Positions 1 through 6,190 of a DNA stretch of 6,440 bases are shown one piece after another. The stretch is from Pseudomonadota bacterium (GTDB taxonomy: Bacteria; Pseudomonadota; Alphaproteobacteria; Rhizobiales; Kaistiaceae): the NCBI GenBank assembly GCA_023391905.1, contig JAEWAD010000279.1:1-6440 (forward strand). Direction: 5' to 3'. Both the position numbers and the translations under genes were made by a program. The notes beneath the pieces are model-generated. The model was not told the origin of the DNA. It searched no databases and saw only the letters and a program-made list of their open reading frames with translations. The stretch's first letter is position 1; every line of letters begins with the position of its first letter.

Positions 1-282
1 ATCGGCCAGGCGAGCGTCGGCCTCGAATATCTGCTGCCGGCCCTCGTCGGCGCCTTCCTCGGCTCGACGACGATCAAGCCGGGCCGCGTCAATGTCTGGG
101 GCACGCTCGCCGGCGTCGCGATCCTCGCCGTCGGCATCGCCGGCATCCAGCAGTTCGGCGGCTCGTTCTGGGTCGAGCCGATGTTCAACGGCGTGACGCT
201 GCTGATCGCCATCGGCATCGCCGGCTATGCGCAGCGCCGCCGCGGCGCCAGCAGCAAGACATTCAAGAAGGCGGGCCCCTGA
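1..282 (+). CDS. Ribose/xylose-type ABC transporter permease, C-terminal end (partial)
   Basis: The frame is open from base 1 to a TGA at 280-282, giving the last 93 residues of a protein whose start lies left of the window. The residues are strongly hydrophobic, with three likely membrane segments (about residues 8-20, 33-50 and 62-76) followed by a basic tail (QRRRGASSKTFKKAGP) that fits a cytoplasmic C-terminus. The pattern of a GAFLGST turn, then a GTLAGVAIL helix and a QFGGSFW loop before the last helix is typical of the RbsC/XylH/AraH permease family (BPD_transp_2). Such permeases form the inner-membrane channel of carbohydrate importers. The binding-protein gene starts 30 bases downstream on the same strand, which supports one operon. 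The ATPase gene is not visible and is presumably further upstream. Family assignment is firm; the transported sugar is unknown. Confidence 0.88.
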   Translation: MGQASVGLEYLLPALVGAFLGSTTIKPGRVNVWGTLAGVAILAVGIAGIQQFGGSFWVEPMFNGVTLLIAIGIAGYAQRRRGASSKTFKKAGP

Positions 283-312
283 GAGACCTGCCGCAACACC
301 GGAGGGACGACC

Positions 313-1422
313 ATGAAGTCACGCAATCTGCTGCTGGCAGCCGCCAGCGCCGTCACGCTGATGGCCATGCCGGCCATCGCGCAGGCCGACGCCTTTGTCG
401 ACGAGGCGAAGGCGATCGTCGCCAAGGCATCGAACCGGGCCGACAAATGGGACGGCCCGACCACCGGTCCGAAGGCCGCCGGCAAGAAGACCATCGTCTA
501 TGTCGCCGGCGACATGCGCAACGGCGGCATTCTCGGCGTCGCGCAGGGCGCCAAGGAAGCGGCCGAGGCGATCGGCTGGACCTATCGCGAGATCGACGGC
601 CAGGGCACCGTCTCCGGCCAGTCGGCCGCGCTCAGCCAGGCGATCGCGCTGAAGCCGGACGCGATCATCGTCGGCGGCAGTGACGCGGTCGAGCAGAAGG
701 CCGGCCTCGAGGGCGCCGCCAAGGAAGGCATCCTCATGGTCGGCTGGCATTCCGGCCCCGTCCCCGGCCCGCTCGAAGGCACGCCGATCTTCGCCAACGT
801 CACCACCGACGCGATGGAAGTCGCCAAGGTCGCGGCGATGAAGGCGGTCGCCGATTCCGACGGCAAGGCCGGCGTCGTCGTGTTCGCCGATTCGACCTAT
901 GCCATCGCCATCGCCAAGGGCCGCGCGATGGAGGAGTGGATCAAGAAGTGCGCCGGCTGCACGGTGGTGTCGTTCCAGGACACCCCGCTCGCCGACGTCT
1001 CGACCCGCATCCCGCAGCTGACGACGACGCTCCTGCAGCAGAACGGCGCCAAGTGGACCCATTCGCTGGCGATCAACGATCTCTACTACGACTTCATGCC
1101 GCCGGCGCTGCAGGCGGCCGGCATCGCCGGTGACGGCGATCCGCAGAACATCTCGGCCGGCGACGGTTCGGAATCGGCCTTCCAGCGCATCCGCGCCAAG
1201 GACCACCAGGCCGCGACCGTTCCCGAGCCGCTCGCCATGCAGGGCTGGCAGCTGATCGACGAGCTGAACCGCGCCTTCGCCGGCGAGAAATGGTCGGGCT
1301 ACGTGCCGGGCGTCCATCTCGTGACGCCGGACAACATCGCCTTTGACGGCGGCCCGAAGAACATCTTCGACCCCGACAACGGCTATCGCGACGCCTACAA
1401 GAAGATCTGGGGCGTCAACTGA
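313..1422 (+). CDS. Periplasmic sugar-binding protein of an ABC importer
   Basis: This 369-residue protein begins with a clear Sec signal peptide: basic MKSR, a hydrophobic core (about 5-18) and a likely cleavage after AIAQA near residue 25. A ribose-binding-protein-like fold (Peripla_BP_4 type) follows, with a first beta strand IVYVAGDM (61-68), the glycine-rich RNGGILGVAQGA turn (69-80), a central PDAIIVGG strand (115-122) and the hinge-side INDLYYDF segment (254-261). The mature protein has only two cysteines, C213 and C216 (CAGC), which could form a disulfide in the periplasm. About 35 residues lie between the signal peptide and the first strand, which makes it longer than E. coli RbsB. 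GGAGG at 301-305 sits 7 bases before the ATG, supporting this start. It lies directly behind the permease and ahead of a LacI-type regulator, so it should be the specificity subunit of that transporter. The ligand is unknown; a monosaccharide or polyol is likely. Confidence 0.92.
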   Translation: MKSRNLLLAAASAVTLMAMPAIAQADAFVDEAKAIVAKASNRADKWDGPTTGPKAAGKKTIVYVAGDMRNGGILGVAQGAKEAAEAIGWTYREIDGQGTVSGQSAALSQAIALKPDAIIVGGSDAVEQKAGLEGAAKEGILMVGWHSGPVPGPLEGTPIFANVTTDAMEVAKVAAMKAVADSDGKAGVVVFADSTYAIAIAKGRAMEEWIKKCAGCTVVSFQDTPLADVSTRIPQLTTTLLQQNGAKWTHSLAINDLYYDFMPPALQAAGIAGDGDPQNISAGDGSESAFQRIRAKDHQAATVPEPLAMQGWQLIDELNRAFAGEKWSGYVPGVHLVTPDNIAFDGGPKNIFDPDNGYRDAYKKIWGVN

Positions 1423-1440
1423 GCCTCTGAACATCGGATC

Positions 1441-1464
1441 GATGGCGGTCGCTCGGCCGCCATC
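1441..1464 (+). terminator. Hairpin after the binding-protein gene, possible terminator
   Basis: Arms GATGGCGG (1441-1448) and CCGCCATC (1457-1464) are perfect reverse complements around an 8-base loop. The stem can extend inward by a G-U pair and a C-G pair. It begins 18 bases after the stop codon of the binding-protein gene. No run of T follows, so it is not a canonical intrinsic terminator. It could be a rho-assisted terminator or a 3' stabilising structure for the abundant binding-protein message. Confidence 0.45.
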
Positions 1465-1574
1465 CTTCACCGGGCCGCCCCGCGGCTCTGGCACTCCGGG
1501 CCCGGCTCAGGTAACGACGCCGCTCCGGCCCGAACTCGCATGATGACGACTGGCCTTTTTTCACTTCCACCGGA

Positions 1575-1591
1575 GACGCGCGCCGCGCGTC
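1575..1591. promoter_or_regulatory. 17-bp perfect palindrome ahead of the lacI-type gene, candidate operator
   Basis: GACGCGCG (1575-1582) and CGCGCGTC (1584-1591) are perfect inverted repeats around a single central C. The site ends 19 bases before the ATG of the LacI-family gene, a position suited to autoregulation. LacI-family proteins bind short palindromes as dimers. The alternating CG content makes a chance palindrome more likely in such GC-rich DNA, and the more usual central CpG symmetry is absent. It could also fold as an RNA hairpin in the leader. No convincing -35/-10 pair was recognised in 1423-1610. Confidence 0.3.
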
Positions 1592-1610
1592 CAGGCAACA
1601 GGTAGAGAGA

Positions 1611-2669
1611 ATGGCGACCGTCCCCCCCGGACGTCCGGACAAGAGCCCGATTTCGAGAAGCCAGCCGACCATGGCCGACGTGGCGGAGCGCGCCGGCGTC
1701 TCGACCATGACCGTGTCGCGGGCCCTGAAGAAGGGCAGCCCGATCTCCGAGGAGACGCGGCAGCGAATCCTGCAGGCGATCGAGGAGCTCGGCTATGTGC
1801 TTGATCAGTCGGCCGGCGCGCTCTCCTCCAAGCGCTCGGGCTTCGTCGCGGCCCTGATCCCGTCGGTCAACAACTCCAACTTCTCCGACACGGTGCGCGG
1901 CCTCACCGAAGCGCTCGAAGGCAGCGACCTGCAATTGCTGCTCGGCCACACCGACTATCTCGTCGAGAAGGAGGAAACGCTGCTCGAATCCATGCTGACG
2001 CGCCGGCCGGAGGGGATCATCGTCACCGGCGGCTCGCACAGCCCGCGCGCGCGCCGCCTGCTCGAGGCGGTCGGCATCCCGGTGATCGAGACCTGGGACC
2101 TTCCCGCCAATCCGATCGAGCACGTCGTCGGCTTCTCGAACGCGGCAGCGATCCACGCGCTGGTGCACGACCTGCATGCGCGCGGCTATCGCAACATCGG
2201 CTTCATCGGCGGCACCAGCAACCGCGACACGCGCGGCGCCGACCGCAAGCTCGGCTATGCGCAGGCGATCGCCGAGCTCGGCCTGCAACAGCCCCGCGTG
2301 ATCTCCTTCGGCAGCCCGCCCATCTCGATGTCGCAGGGCGCGGAAGCGATCGTCCAGCTGGTCACGCAATGGCCGGAAGTGGACGCCGCGATCTGCGTCT
2401 CCGACCTTTCCGCCTTCGGGGCGCTGATGGAATGCCATCGCCGCGGCTGGGCCGTGCCGGGTCGAATCGCGATCGCCGGCTTCGGCGATTTCGAGGTGGC
2501 GCGCTGCGCCCATCCAAGGATCACGACCGTCTCCGTCGATGCGCAGGAGATCGGACGCGCGGCCGGCAAGCTGCTGCTGCGGGCCATCGCCGCCCGGCGC
2601 GACGACTGGGCGATCCCGCGCGAGACGATGATCATGCCGTTCCGGGTGATCCAGCGCGAAAGCACGTGA
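1611..2669 (+). CDS. LacI-family transcriptional regulator (GntR-like, gluconate-repressor type)
   Basis: This 352-residue protein has the standard LacI layout. An N-terminal helix-turn-helix (residues 20-40, MADVAERAGVSTMTVSRAL) is followed by ISEETRQRI and GYVLDQSAGALSS, which match the third helix and hinge helix. A periplasmic-binding-protein-like sensor domain then runs from about 77 to 350. Sensor landmarks are ALIPSVNNSNF (81-91), IETWDLP (159-165), the VVGFSN turn (172-177), IGFIGG (196-201) and the IAGFGDFEVA segment (287-297). The IETWDLP and GFGDFE features resemble GntR-type members that sense gluconate-like ligands, but this does not fix the effector. The start at 1611 has a purine-rich AGGTAGAGAGA just upstream. 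The alternative ATG at 1671, directly before the HTH, lacks a ribosome site. It probably controls the adjoining transporter and perhaps the convergent oxidoreductase operon. Confidence 0.92.
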   Translation: MATVPPGRPDKSPISRSQPTMADVAERAGVSTMTVSRALKKGSPISEETRQRILQAIEELGYVLDQSAGALSSKRSGFVAALIPSVNNSNFSDTVRGLTEALEGSDLQLLLGHTDYLVEKEETLLESMLTRRPEGIIVTGGSHSPRARRLLEAVGIPVIETWDLPANPIEHVVGFSNAAAIHALVHDLHARGYRNIGFIGGTSNRDTRGADRKLGYAQAIAELGLQQPRVISFGSPPISMSQGAEAIVQLVTQWPEVDAAICVSDLSAFGALMECHRRGWAVPGRIAIAGFGDFEVARCAHPRITTVSVDAQEIGRAAGKLLLRAIAARRDDWAIPRETMIMPFRVIQREST

Positions 2670-2689
2670 CCGGGCCGAGGCCCGGTCAC
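2666..2689 (+). terminator. Strong hairpin overlapping the regulator's stop codon
   Basis: GTGACCGGGC (2666-2675) and GCCCGGTCAC (2680-2689) are a perfect 10-bp inverted repeat around the tetraloop CGAG. The left arm contains the TGA stop codon (2667-2669) of the LacI-family gene. No T-run follows on the plus strand, so it is terminator-like rather than canonical. Its place between convergent genes suggests it stops or protects the regulator transcript. Confidence 0.6.
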
Positions 2690-2706
2690 GCAATCGAGAT
2701 CCGGGA

Positions 2707-2735
2707 CGCATCGCAGGCGCTCCCCTGGCGATGCG
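2707..2735. terminator. Second hairpin in the convergent gap, possible terminator for the minus-strand operon
   Basis: CGCATCGC (2707-2714) pairs with GCGATGCG (2728-2735). The stem continues with AGG (2715-2717) against CCT (2724-2726) across a single bulged G at 2727, leaving a six-base loop. It lies 11 bases beyond the stop codon of the mutarotase gene on the minus strand. There is no T-run on either side. As an interpretation, this and the 2666-2689 hairpin together insulate the two convergent transcription units. Confidence 0.45.
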
Positions 2736-2745
2736 CCGTCCGGCC

Positions 2746-3060
2746 TCAATCCATATGGAAGACTTCCTCGAGCGGGATCATCACCGGCGTGCCGTCGGGG
2801 TTCGTGTCCATGATGTCGCCCATATGGGCGAACCACTTCTGCATCAGCGGCTGGGCGTTCAGCGCGTCGGCGCGGGCGCCGTCGGCGATGTGGTTGATCG
2901 CGAACAGGATGTTCGTCTCCTCGTCGAGGAAGATCGTGTAGTCGCGCGCGCCATGCGCGGCGAGAAGCTCGCGCAGCTCCGGCCAGATCTCGTCATGGCG
3001 CTTCTTGTACTCGGCGCCGCAGCCGGGCTTCATGCGCATCTTGAAACCGATCCGCTTCAT
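2746..3060 (-). CDS. rhaM: L-rhamnose mutarotase-family protein
   Basis: The protein is 104 residues, the same length as E. coli RhaM (YiiL), a small ferredoxin-like-fold enzyme that interconverts the alpha and beta anomers of L-rhamnose. The key RhaM positions are kept in register: Y18 and H22 (the catalytic histidine in E. coli) in AEYKKRHDEIWPEL, Y41 in GARDYTIFLD, and W76. The W76-W77 pair of E. coli is W76-F77 here. The C-terminal NPDGTPVMIPLEEVFHMD also matches the family. The start is well supported, with GGGAG six bases before the ATG on the minus strand. It is the last gene of the minus-strand operon, 55 bases after the FAD oxidase gene. Family membership is firm. The true substrate may be another 6-deoxy or related sugar, because no other rhamnose gene is visible in the window. 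Confidence 0.9.
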   Translation of the reverse strand: MKRIGFKMRMKPGCGAEYKKRHDEIWPELRELLAAHGARDYTIFLDEETNILFAINHIADGARADALNAQPLMQKWFAHMGDIMDTNPDGTPVMIPLEEVFHMD

Positions 3061-3115
3061 TGCTGTCTCCCTTTGATGGCGGCCACGCCGGGCCGCTTGC
3101 TTGGATGGGCCGCGA

Positions 3116-4507
3116 TCAATCGAAGATCGCGCCGGGGTTCATGAGATTGGCCGGGTCGAGACCGGTCTTGAGCGTGCGGAGCAGCGCCAGCTGCGTCGCC
3201 GAGGCCCGTTCGGCGAAGGCCTCGTGCTTGCGGCGGCCGATGCCGTGCTCGGCGCTGATCGAGCCGTCGAAACGGTCGACCACCGCGAACAGCGCCGCCT
3301 CGCTCGCCTTGATCATCTGCTGGCGCGCGCCACCCTGGAGATCATCGGGCGGCACCACGACGAAATGCAGATTGCCGTCCCCGATATGGCCGTAAGTCAG
3401 CACGATGCCGCCCGCCGCCGTGACCGCGAGTTCCGCCTCGACCGCTTCGATGAAGGGCGCGACCGCCGAGATCGGCACGGAGACGTCGCTGCGCAGGTGA
3501 CTGCCGTGGCGGACCTGCGCCTCGACCACCGCCTCGCGGATGGCCCAGATCTTCTGGGCCTGCGTGGCGCTGGAGGCACGGACGCCGTCGAGGATCATCT
3601 CCGCCTCGAAGGCGGTCTCGACGAAGCCGCCGACCAGCGCCTCGAGATCGAGCGGCCCGCTCGACGCCGCCTCGAGCAGCACGAAGTGCGGCGCCGCCGT
3701 GTCGAGCGGGTTGACGATGTCGGGCATGGTCATCGCCATGGCGACGCTCTTGTCCGAGATCAGCTCGAAGGCGGACAGGAGGTCGGCGAGCTCGCGCCGC
3801 GCGGCGGCGAACAAGCGGATCGCGGCCTCGGCGGATTCGACCGCGAGGAACAGCGTCTCGACACGGGCAGGCTTCGGGAAGAGCTTCAGCGTCGCCGCCG
3901 TGACGATGCCGAGCGTGCCCTCCGAGCCGAGGAACAGCTGCTTCAGGTCGTAGCCGGTATTGTCCTTGCGCAGCTTCTTCAGACCGTTCCAGACGCGGCC
4001 GTCCGGCAGCACCACCTCGAGCCCGAGCACGAGGTCGCGCATCATGCCGTAGCGCAGCACGTTGATGCCGCCGGCATTGGTGGCGACATTGCCGCCGATC
4101 TGGCAGCTGCCCTTGGCGCCGAGCGACAGCGGGAACAGGAGATCCTCCGCCGCGACGGCCTCGTGCAGCGCTTCCAGCACGCAGCCGGCCTCGACGACGA
4201 CGCTGAAGTTCAGCGGATCGATCTCGCGGATGGCGTTCATCCGCTCCAGGCTGATGATCGCGTGCGGCCCGTCGGTGCGCGCCGCCGCGCCCTCGACGAG
4301 GCCGGTATGGCCCCCTTGCGGGACGATGGCGATGCCGTTCGCCGCGCAATGGCGAACCAGCGCGACGACCTCGTCGACGGTCCGCGGCCGCGCGATGAAG
4401 GACGGGTTGCCGTCCGCCTCGCCCGACCAGTCGCGGATGTAGTGTGATCCGCGATCGATGTCGCGGAGGAGGATGGCTTCATCCAGCTCGGCCTCGGCCT
4501 TGCCCAT
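3116..4507 (-). CDS. FAD-linked oxidase/dehydrogenase of the GlcD / D-2-hydroxyacid dehydrogenase family
   Basis: This flavoprotein of about 463 residues has an N-terminal PCMH-type FAD-binding domain and a C-terminal FAD-oxidase domain. FAD landmarks are PQGGHTGLVEG (about 63-73), GGNVATNAGG (138-147), the KDNTGYDLKQLF stretch and GSEGTLGIVT (194-203). The C-terminal domain has YGHIGDGNLH (372-381) and SAEHGIG (418-424). In D-2-hydroxyglutarate and D-lactate dehydrogenase relatives these supply the histidines and glutamate that bind the active-site metal. Members oxidise 2-hydroxyacids and pass electrons to a carrier or quinone. No signal peptide or membrane segment is seen, so it is probably cytoplasmic. 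I chose the ATG at 4507 because AGGA lies 9 bases upstream of it. The in-frame ATG at 4516 directly abuts that AGGA, but it cannot be excluded and would add MHE. It follows the GMC gene by 36 bases, so it should act in the same pathway, perhaps on an acid made from the sugar. The substrate is unknown. Confidence 0.9.
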   Translation of the reverse strand: MGKAEAELDEAILLRDIDRGSHYIRDWSGEADGNPSFIARPRTVDEVVALVRHCAANGIAIVPQGGHTGLVEGAAARTDGPHAIISLERMNAIREIDPLNFSVVVEAGCVLEALHEAVAAEDLLFPLSLGAKGSCQIGGNVATNAGGINVLRYGMMRDLVLGLEVVLPDGRVWNGLKKLRKDNTGYDLKQLFLGSEGTLGIVTAATLKLFPKPARVETLFLAVESAEAAIRLFAAARRELADLLSAFELISDKSVAMAMTMPDIVNPLDTAAPHFVLLEAASSGPLDLEALVGGFVETAFEAEMILDGVRASSATQAQKIWAIREAVVEAQVRHGSHLRSDVSVPISAVAPFIEAVEAELAVTAAGGIVLTYGHIGDGNLHFVVVPPDDLQGGARQQMIKASEAALFAVVDRFDGSISAEHGIGRRKHEAFAERASATQLALLRTLKTGLDPANLMNPGAIFD

Positions 4508-4520
4508 TTCATGCATTCCT
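4508..4520 (-). promoter_or_regulatory. Ribosome binding site that decides the start of the FAD oxidase gene
   Basis: On the minus strand the sequence reads AGGA, then ATG CAT GAA, then ATG. The AGGA (4520-4517) has no spacer to the first ATG (4516) and a 9-base spacer to the second (4507). Only the second geometry is normal for ribosome binding, so the shorter protein beginning MGKAEAELDE is preferred. Confidence 0.55.
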
Positions 4521-4543
4521 TCGGGAGGGGAGCCCGCCCAGTT

Positions 4544-6190
4544 TCAGAGGAAGGACCGGCCCTCGCAGGCGTCCTCGAAGCGTGCAGCAAGGTTTTCCGC
4601 CGCCCGGTAGCTGAGCGCCGCGATCGTGCTGGTCGGATTGACGGCGGCGCCGGTGACCATCACCGAGCCGTCGATCACGAACAGATTCGGGCAGTCCCAG
4701 GCCTGGTGCCAATGGTTGACGACCGAGGTGCTCGGATCGTCGCCCATGCGCGCCGTGCCGTAGAGATGCCAGGCGTTCGGCACGTAGTTGCCTTCCGCAT
4801 CGCGGAAATCGTTTGTCTTCATCTCGAAGGCGCCGAGCGCGCGGCCGAGATCCTTGGCCCGCTCGATGCCGAACTCGATCAGCCGGCGGTCATTGGCGCA
4901 GAGCTTGTAGTCGATCTTCGCGCCGGGCAAGCCGGAGCTGTCCTTGAGTTCATCCGAGAGCGTGACGCGGTTTTCCGCCTGCGGAAGATCATCGCCATAG
5001 ACCAGCACCGACAGGCCGTGACTGAAATGGCGGCGGAACCAGTCATGGTGACCGCGCCCCCACGGCGCGCGATTGCCGGAATTGCTGCCGAGCGACTGGA
5101 TGCCGGCGCCGAGCTGGCGCACGAGGTGCAGCGTCGTTCCGTTGACGAAGCCGCGCGAAACATCCGTCTCGGCGAATTCGGCGGAGATCAGCGTCGCGCC
5201 GACGGTGCCCATATGGTTCTCGGTCGGCGCGTCCAGCCACATCTCGACGAAGGCGAGCACGTGGTGCATCAGATTGCGGCCGACCTGGTCGGACGAATTG
5301 GCGAGCCCGTTCGGGTGCGCCGCTGAATCCGACATCAAGAGCACGCGCGGCGTACCGACGCCGTTGCCGGCGAGCACGACGACCTTGGCCGCCTGGAAAC
5401 GGCGTTCGCCGGTCGAGCGGTCGATATAGGTCGCGCCGGTCGCCTTGCCGGCCGCGTCCGTCTCGATCCGGGCGACGCGGGCGTTGGTGCGCAATTCGGC
5501 GCCGGCCGCGAGCGCGCGCGGCCAGTGGGTCACGTGCATCCCGGCCAGCGCGCCGGTCGGGCAGCTCGCGAGGCAATAGCCGCAATTGTTGCAGCCGTTC
5601 CGGTCGCGATAGTCCTCGGCGATGATCGCCGTCGGCATCGGCCACCAGTGCCAGCCGAGCTCGTCGAAACCGCGCGCCGCATGGCGGGACATGTCGCCGC
5701 GCGGACAGGGCGCCGTCTGGAACGGGCCGCGCTGGGGCATGGAGGGATCGCCGAGGAAGCCGCCGACGCCGCAATCGACATCGGAGCGATCGTAGAATTC
5801 GGCGAGGTCCTCGTAGGCGATCGGCCAGTCCGGCGCGAGACCATGCTCGGTGCCCTTGCGAAAATCGGAAGGGCGGAAACGCGGCCAGGTGGCGGTATAG
5901 AGATTGGTCGAGCCGCCGACGCCGTTCCACATCAGCGATTTCTCGTCGCGCGTATCGAGCGGATAGTCGCTGCCGCGATGGCGCTCGTTCGGGAACAGCG
6001 CCCAATCGGTGAAGCGGCGATATTCCCAGCCGGGATCGCCATGCGGATGGTCGTCGACCCAGTCGCCCTGCTCCAGGCAGACGACCTTCAGGCCCTTCTC
6101 GGCCAGGATCATCGAGGTGATGGCGCCGCCGACGCCGGAGCCGATGACGACGACGTCGACCGGCTCGTTGCTGTGCTGCGTGGTGCTCAT
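4544..6190 (-). CDS. GMC-family FAD-dependent oxidoreductase with a CX2CX2CX3CP motif
   Basis: This 548-residue protein shows the full GMC (glucose-methanol-choline) layout. The N-terminal dinucleotide fold VVVIGSGVGG (13-22) carries GxGxxG, and CLEQGDW (38-44) ends the second strand. The second GMC signature region is NGVGGSTNLYTA (89-100). A C-terminal catalytic region has H475 in AWHLYGTARMG and N518 in the NPTSTIAAL segment, the usual His/Asn pair. Residues 200-210 read CNNCGYCLASCP, a ferredoxin-like cysteine set (C200, C203, C206, C210). Cysteines in this area are known in gluconate-, sorbitol- and glucose-dehydrogenase large subunits and in long-chain alcohol oxidases, and some of these carry an Fe-S cluster. 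No Sec or Tat signal is visible. Its ATG overlaps the upstream stop (ATGA, 6190-6187) and has GGAG eight bases before it. It probably oxidises a sugar, polyol or glycoside, passing electrons onward; the exact substrate is open. Confidence 0.92.
   Translation of the reverse strand: MSTTQHSNEPVDVVVIGSGVGGAITSMILAEKGLKVVCLEQGDWVDDHPHGDPGWEYRRFTDWALFPNERHRGSDYPLDTRDEKSLMWNGVGGSTNLYTATWPRFRPSDFRKGTEHGLAPDWPIAYEDLAEFYDRSDVDCGVGGFLGDPSMPQRGPFQTAPCPRGDMSRHAARGFDELGWHWWPMPTAIIAEDYRDRNGCNNCGYCLASCPTGALAGMHVTHWPRALAAGAELRTNARVARIETDAAGKATGATYIDRSTGERRFQAAKVVVLAGNGVGTPRVLLMSDSAAHPNGLANSSDQVGRNLMHHVLAFVEMWLDAPTENHMGTVGATLISAEFAETDVSRGFVNGTTLHLVRQLGAGIQSLGSNSGNRAPWGRGHHDWFRRHFSHGLSVLVYGDDLPQAENRVTLSDELKDSSGLPGAKIDYKLCANDRRLIEFGIERAKDLGRALGAFEMKTNDFRDAEGNYVPNAWHLYGTARMGDDPSTSVVNHWHQAWDCPNLFVIDGSVMVTGAAVNPTSTIAALSYRAAENLAARFEDACEGRSFL

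Noticed and set aside
943..966. CAGC (C213/C216) in the binding protein as a redox-active thioredoxin-like site
   Set aside because: It lies in a sugar-binding-protein fold with no thioredoxin features. A structural disulfide, or family-typical cysteines, is the simpler reading.
319..1494. Long open frame antisense to the binding-protein gene
   Set aside because: The translation is low-complexity, rich in Arg, Asp, Gly and Ala with no domain, as expected opposite a GC-rich gene. The plus-strand frame has a signal peptide and a clear family fold.
1509..1515. AGGTAAC resembling half of a GntR-type operator
   Set aside because: The matching inverted half is absent, and a 6-7 base match is expected by chance.
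1550..1562. T-run in the gap before the LacI-type gene as an intrinsic terminator tail
   Set aside because: No stable stem lies directly before it. The clear hairpin at 1441-1464 is about 90 bases away.
1467..2711. Minus-strand open frame opposite the LacI-family gene
   Set aside because: The composition is that of an antisense shadow, with no ribosome site or domain. The plus-strand LacI motifs are unambiguous.
3101..4447. Long plus-strand open frame of 448 codons across the FAD oxidase region
   Set aside because: It is Arg/Asp/Glu-rich with no recognisable motif. The minus-strand frame contains complete FAD-binding and active-site motifs.
4511..5326. Plus-strand open frame opposite the GMC gene
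   Set aside because: It is a repetitive charged shadow translation with no motif. The opposite strand encodes the conserved C-terminal part of the GMC protein.
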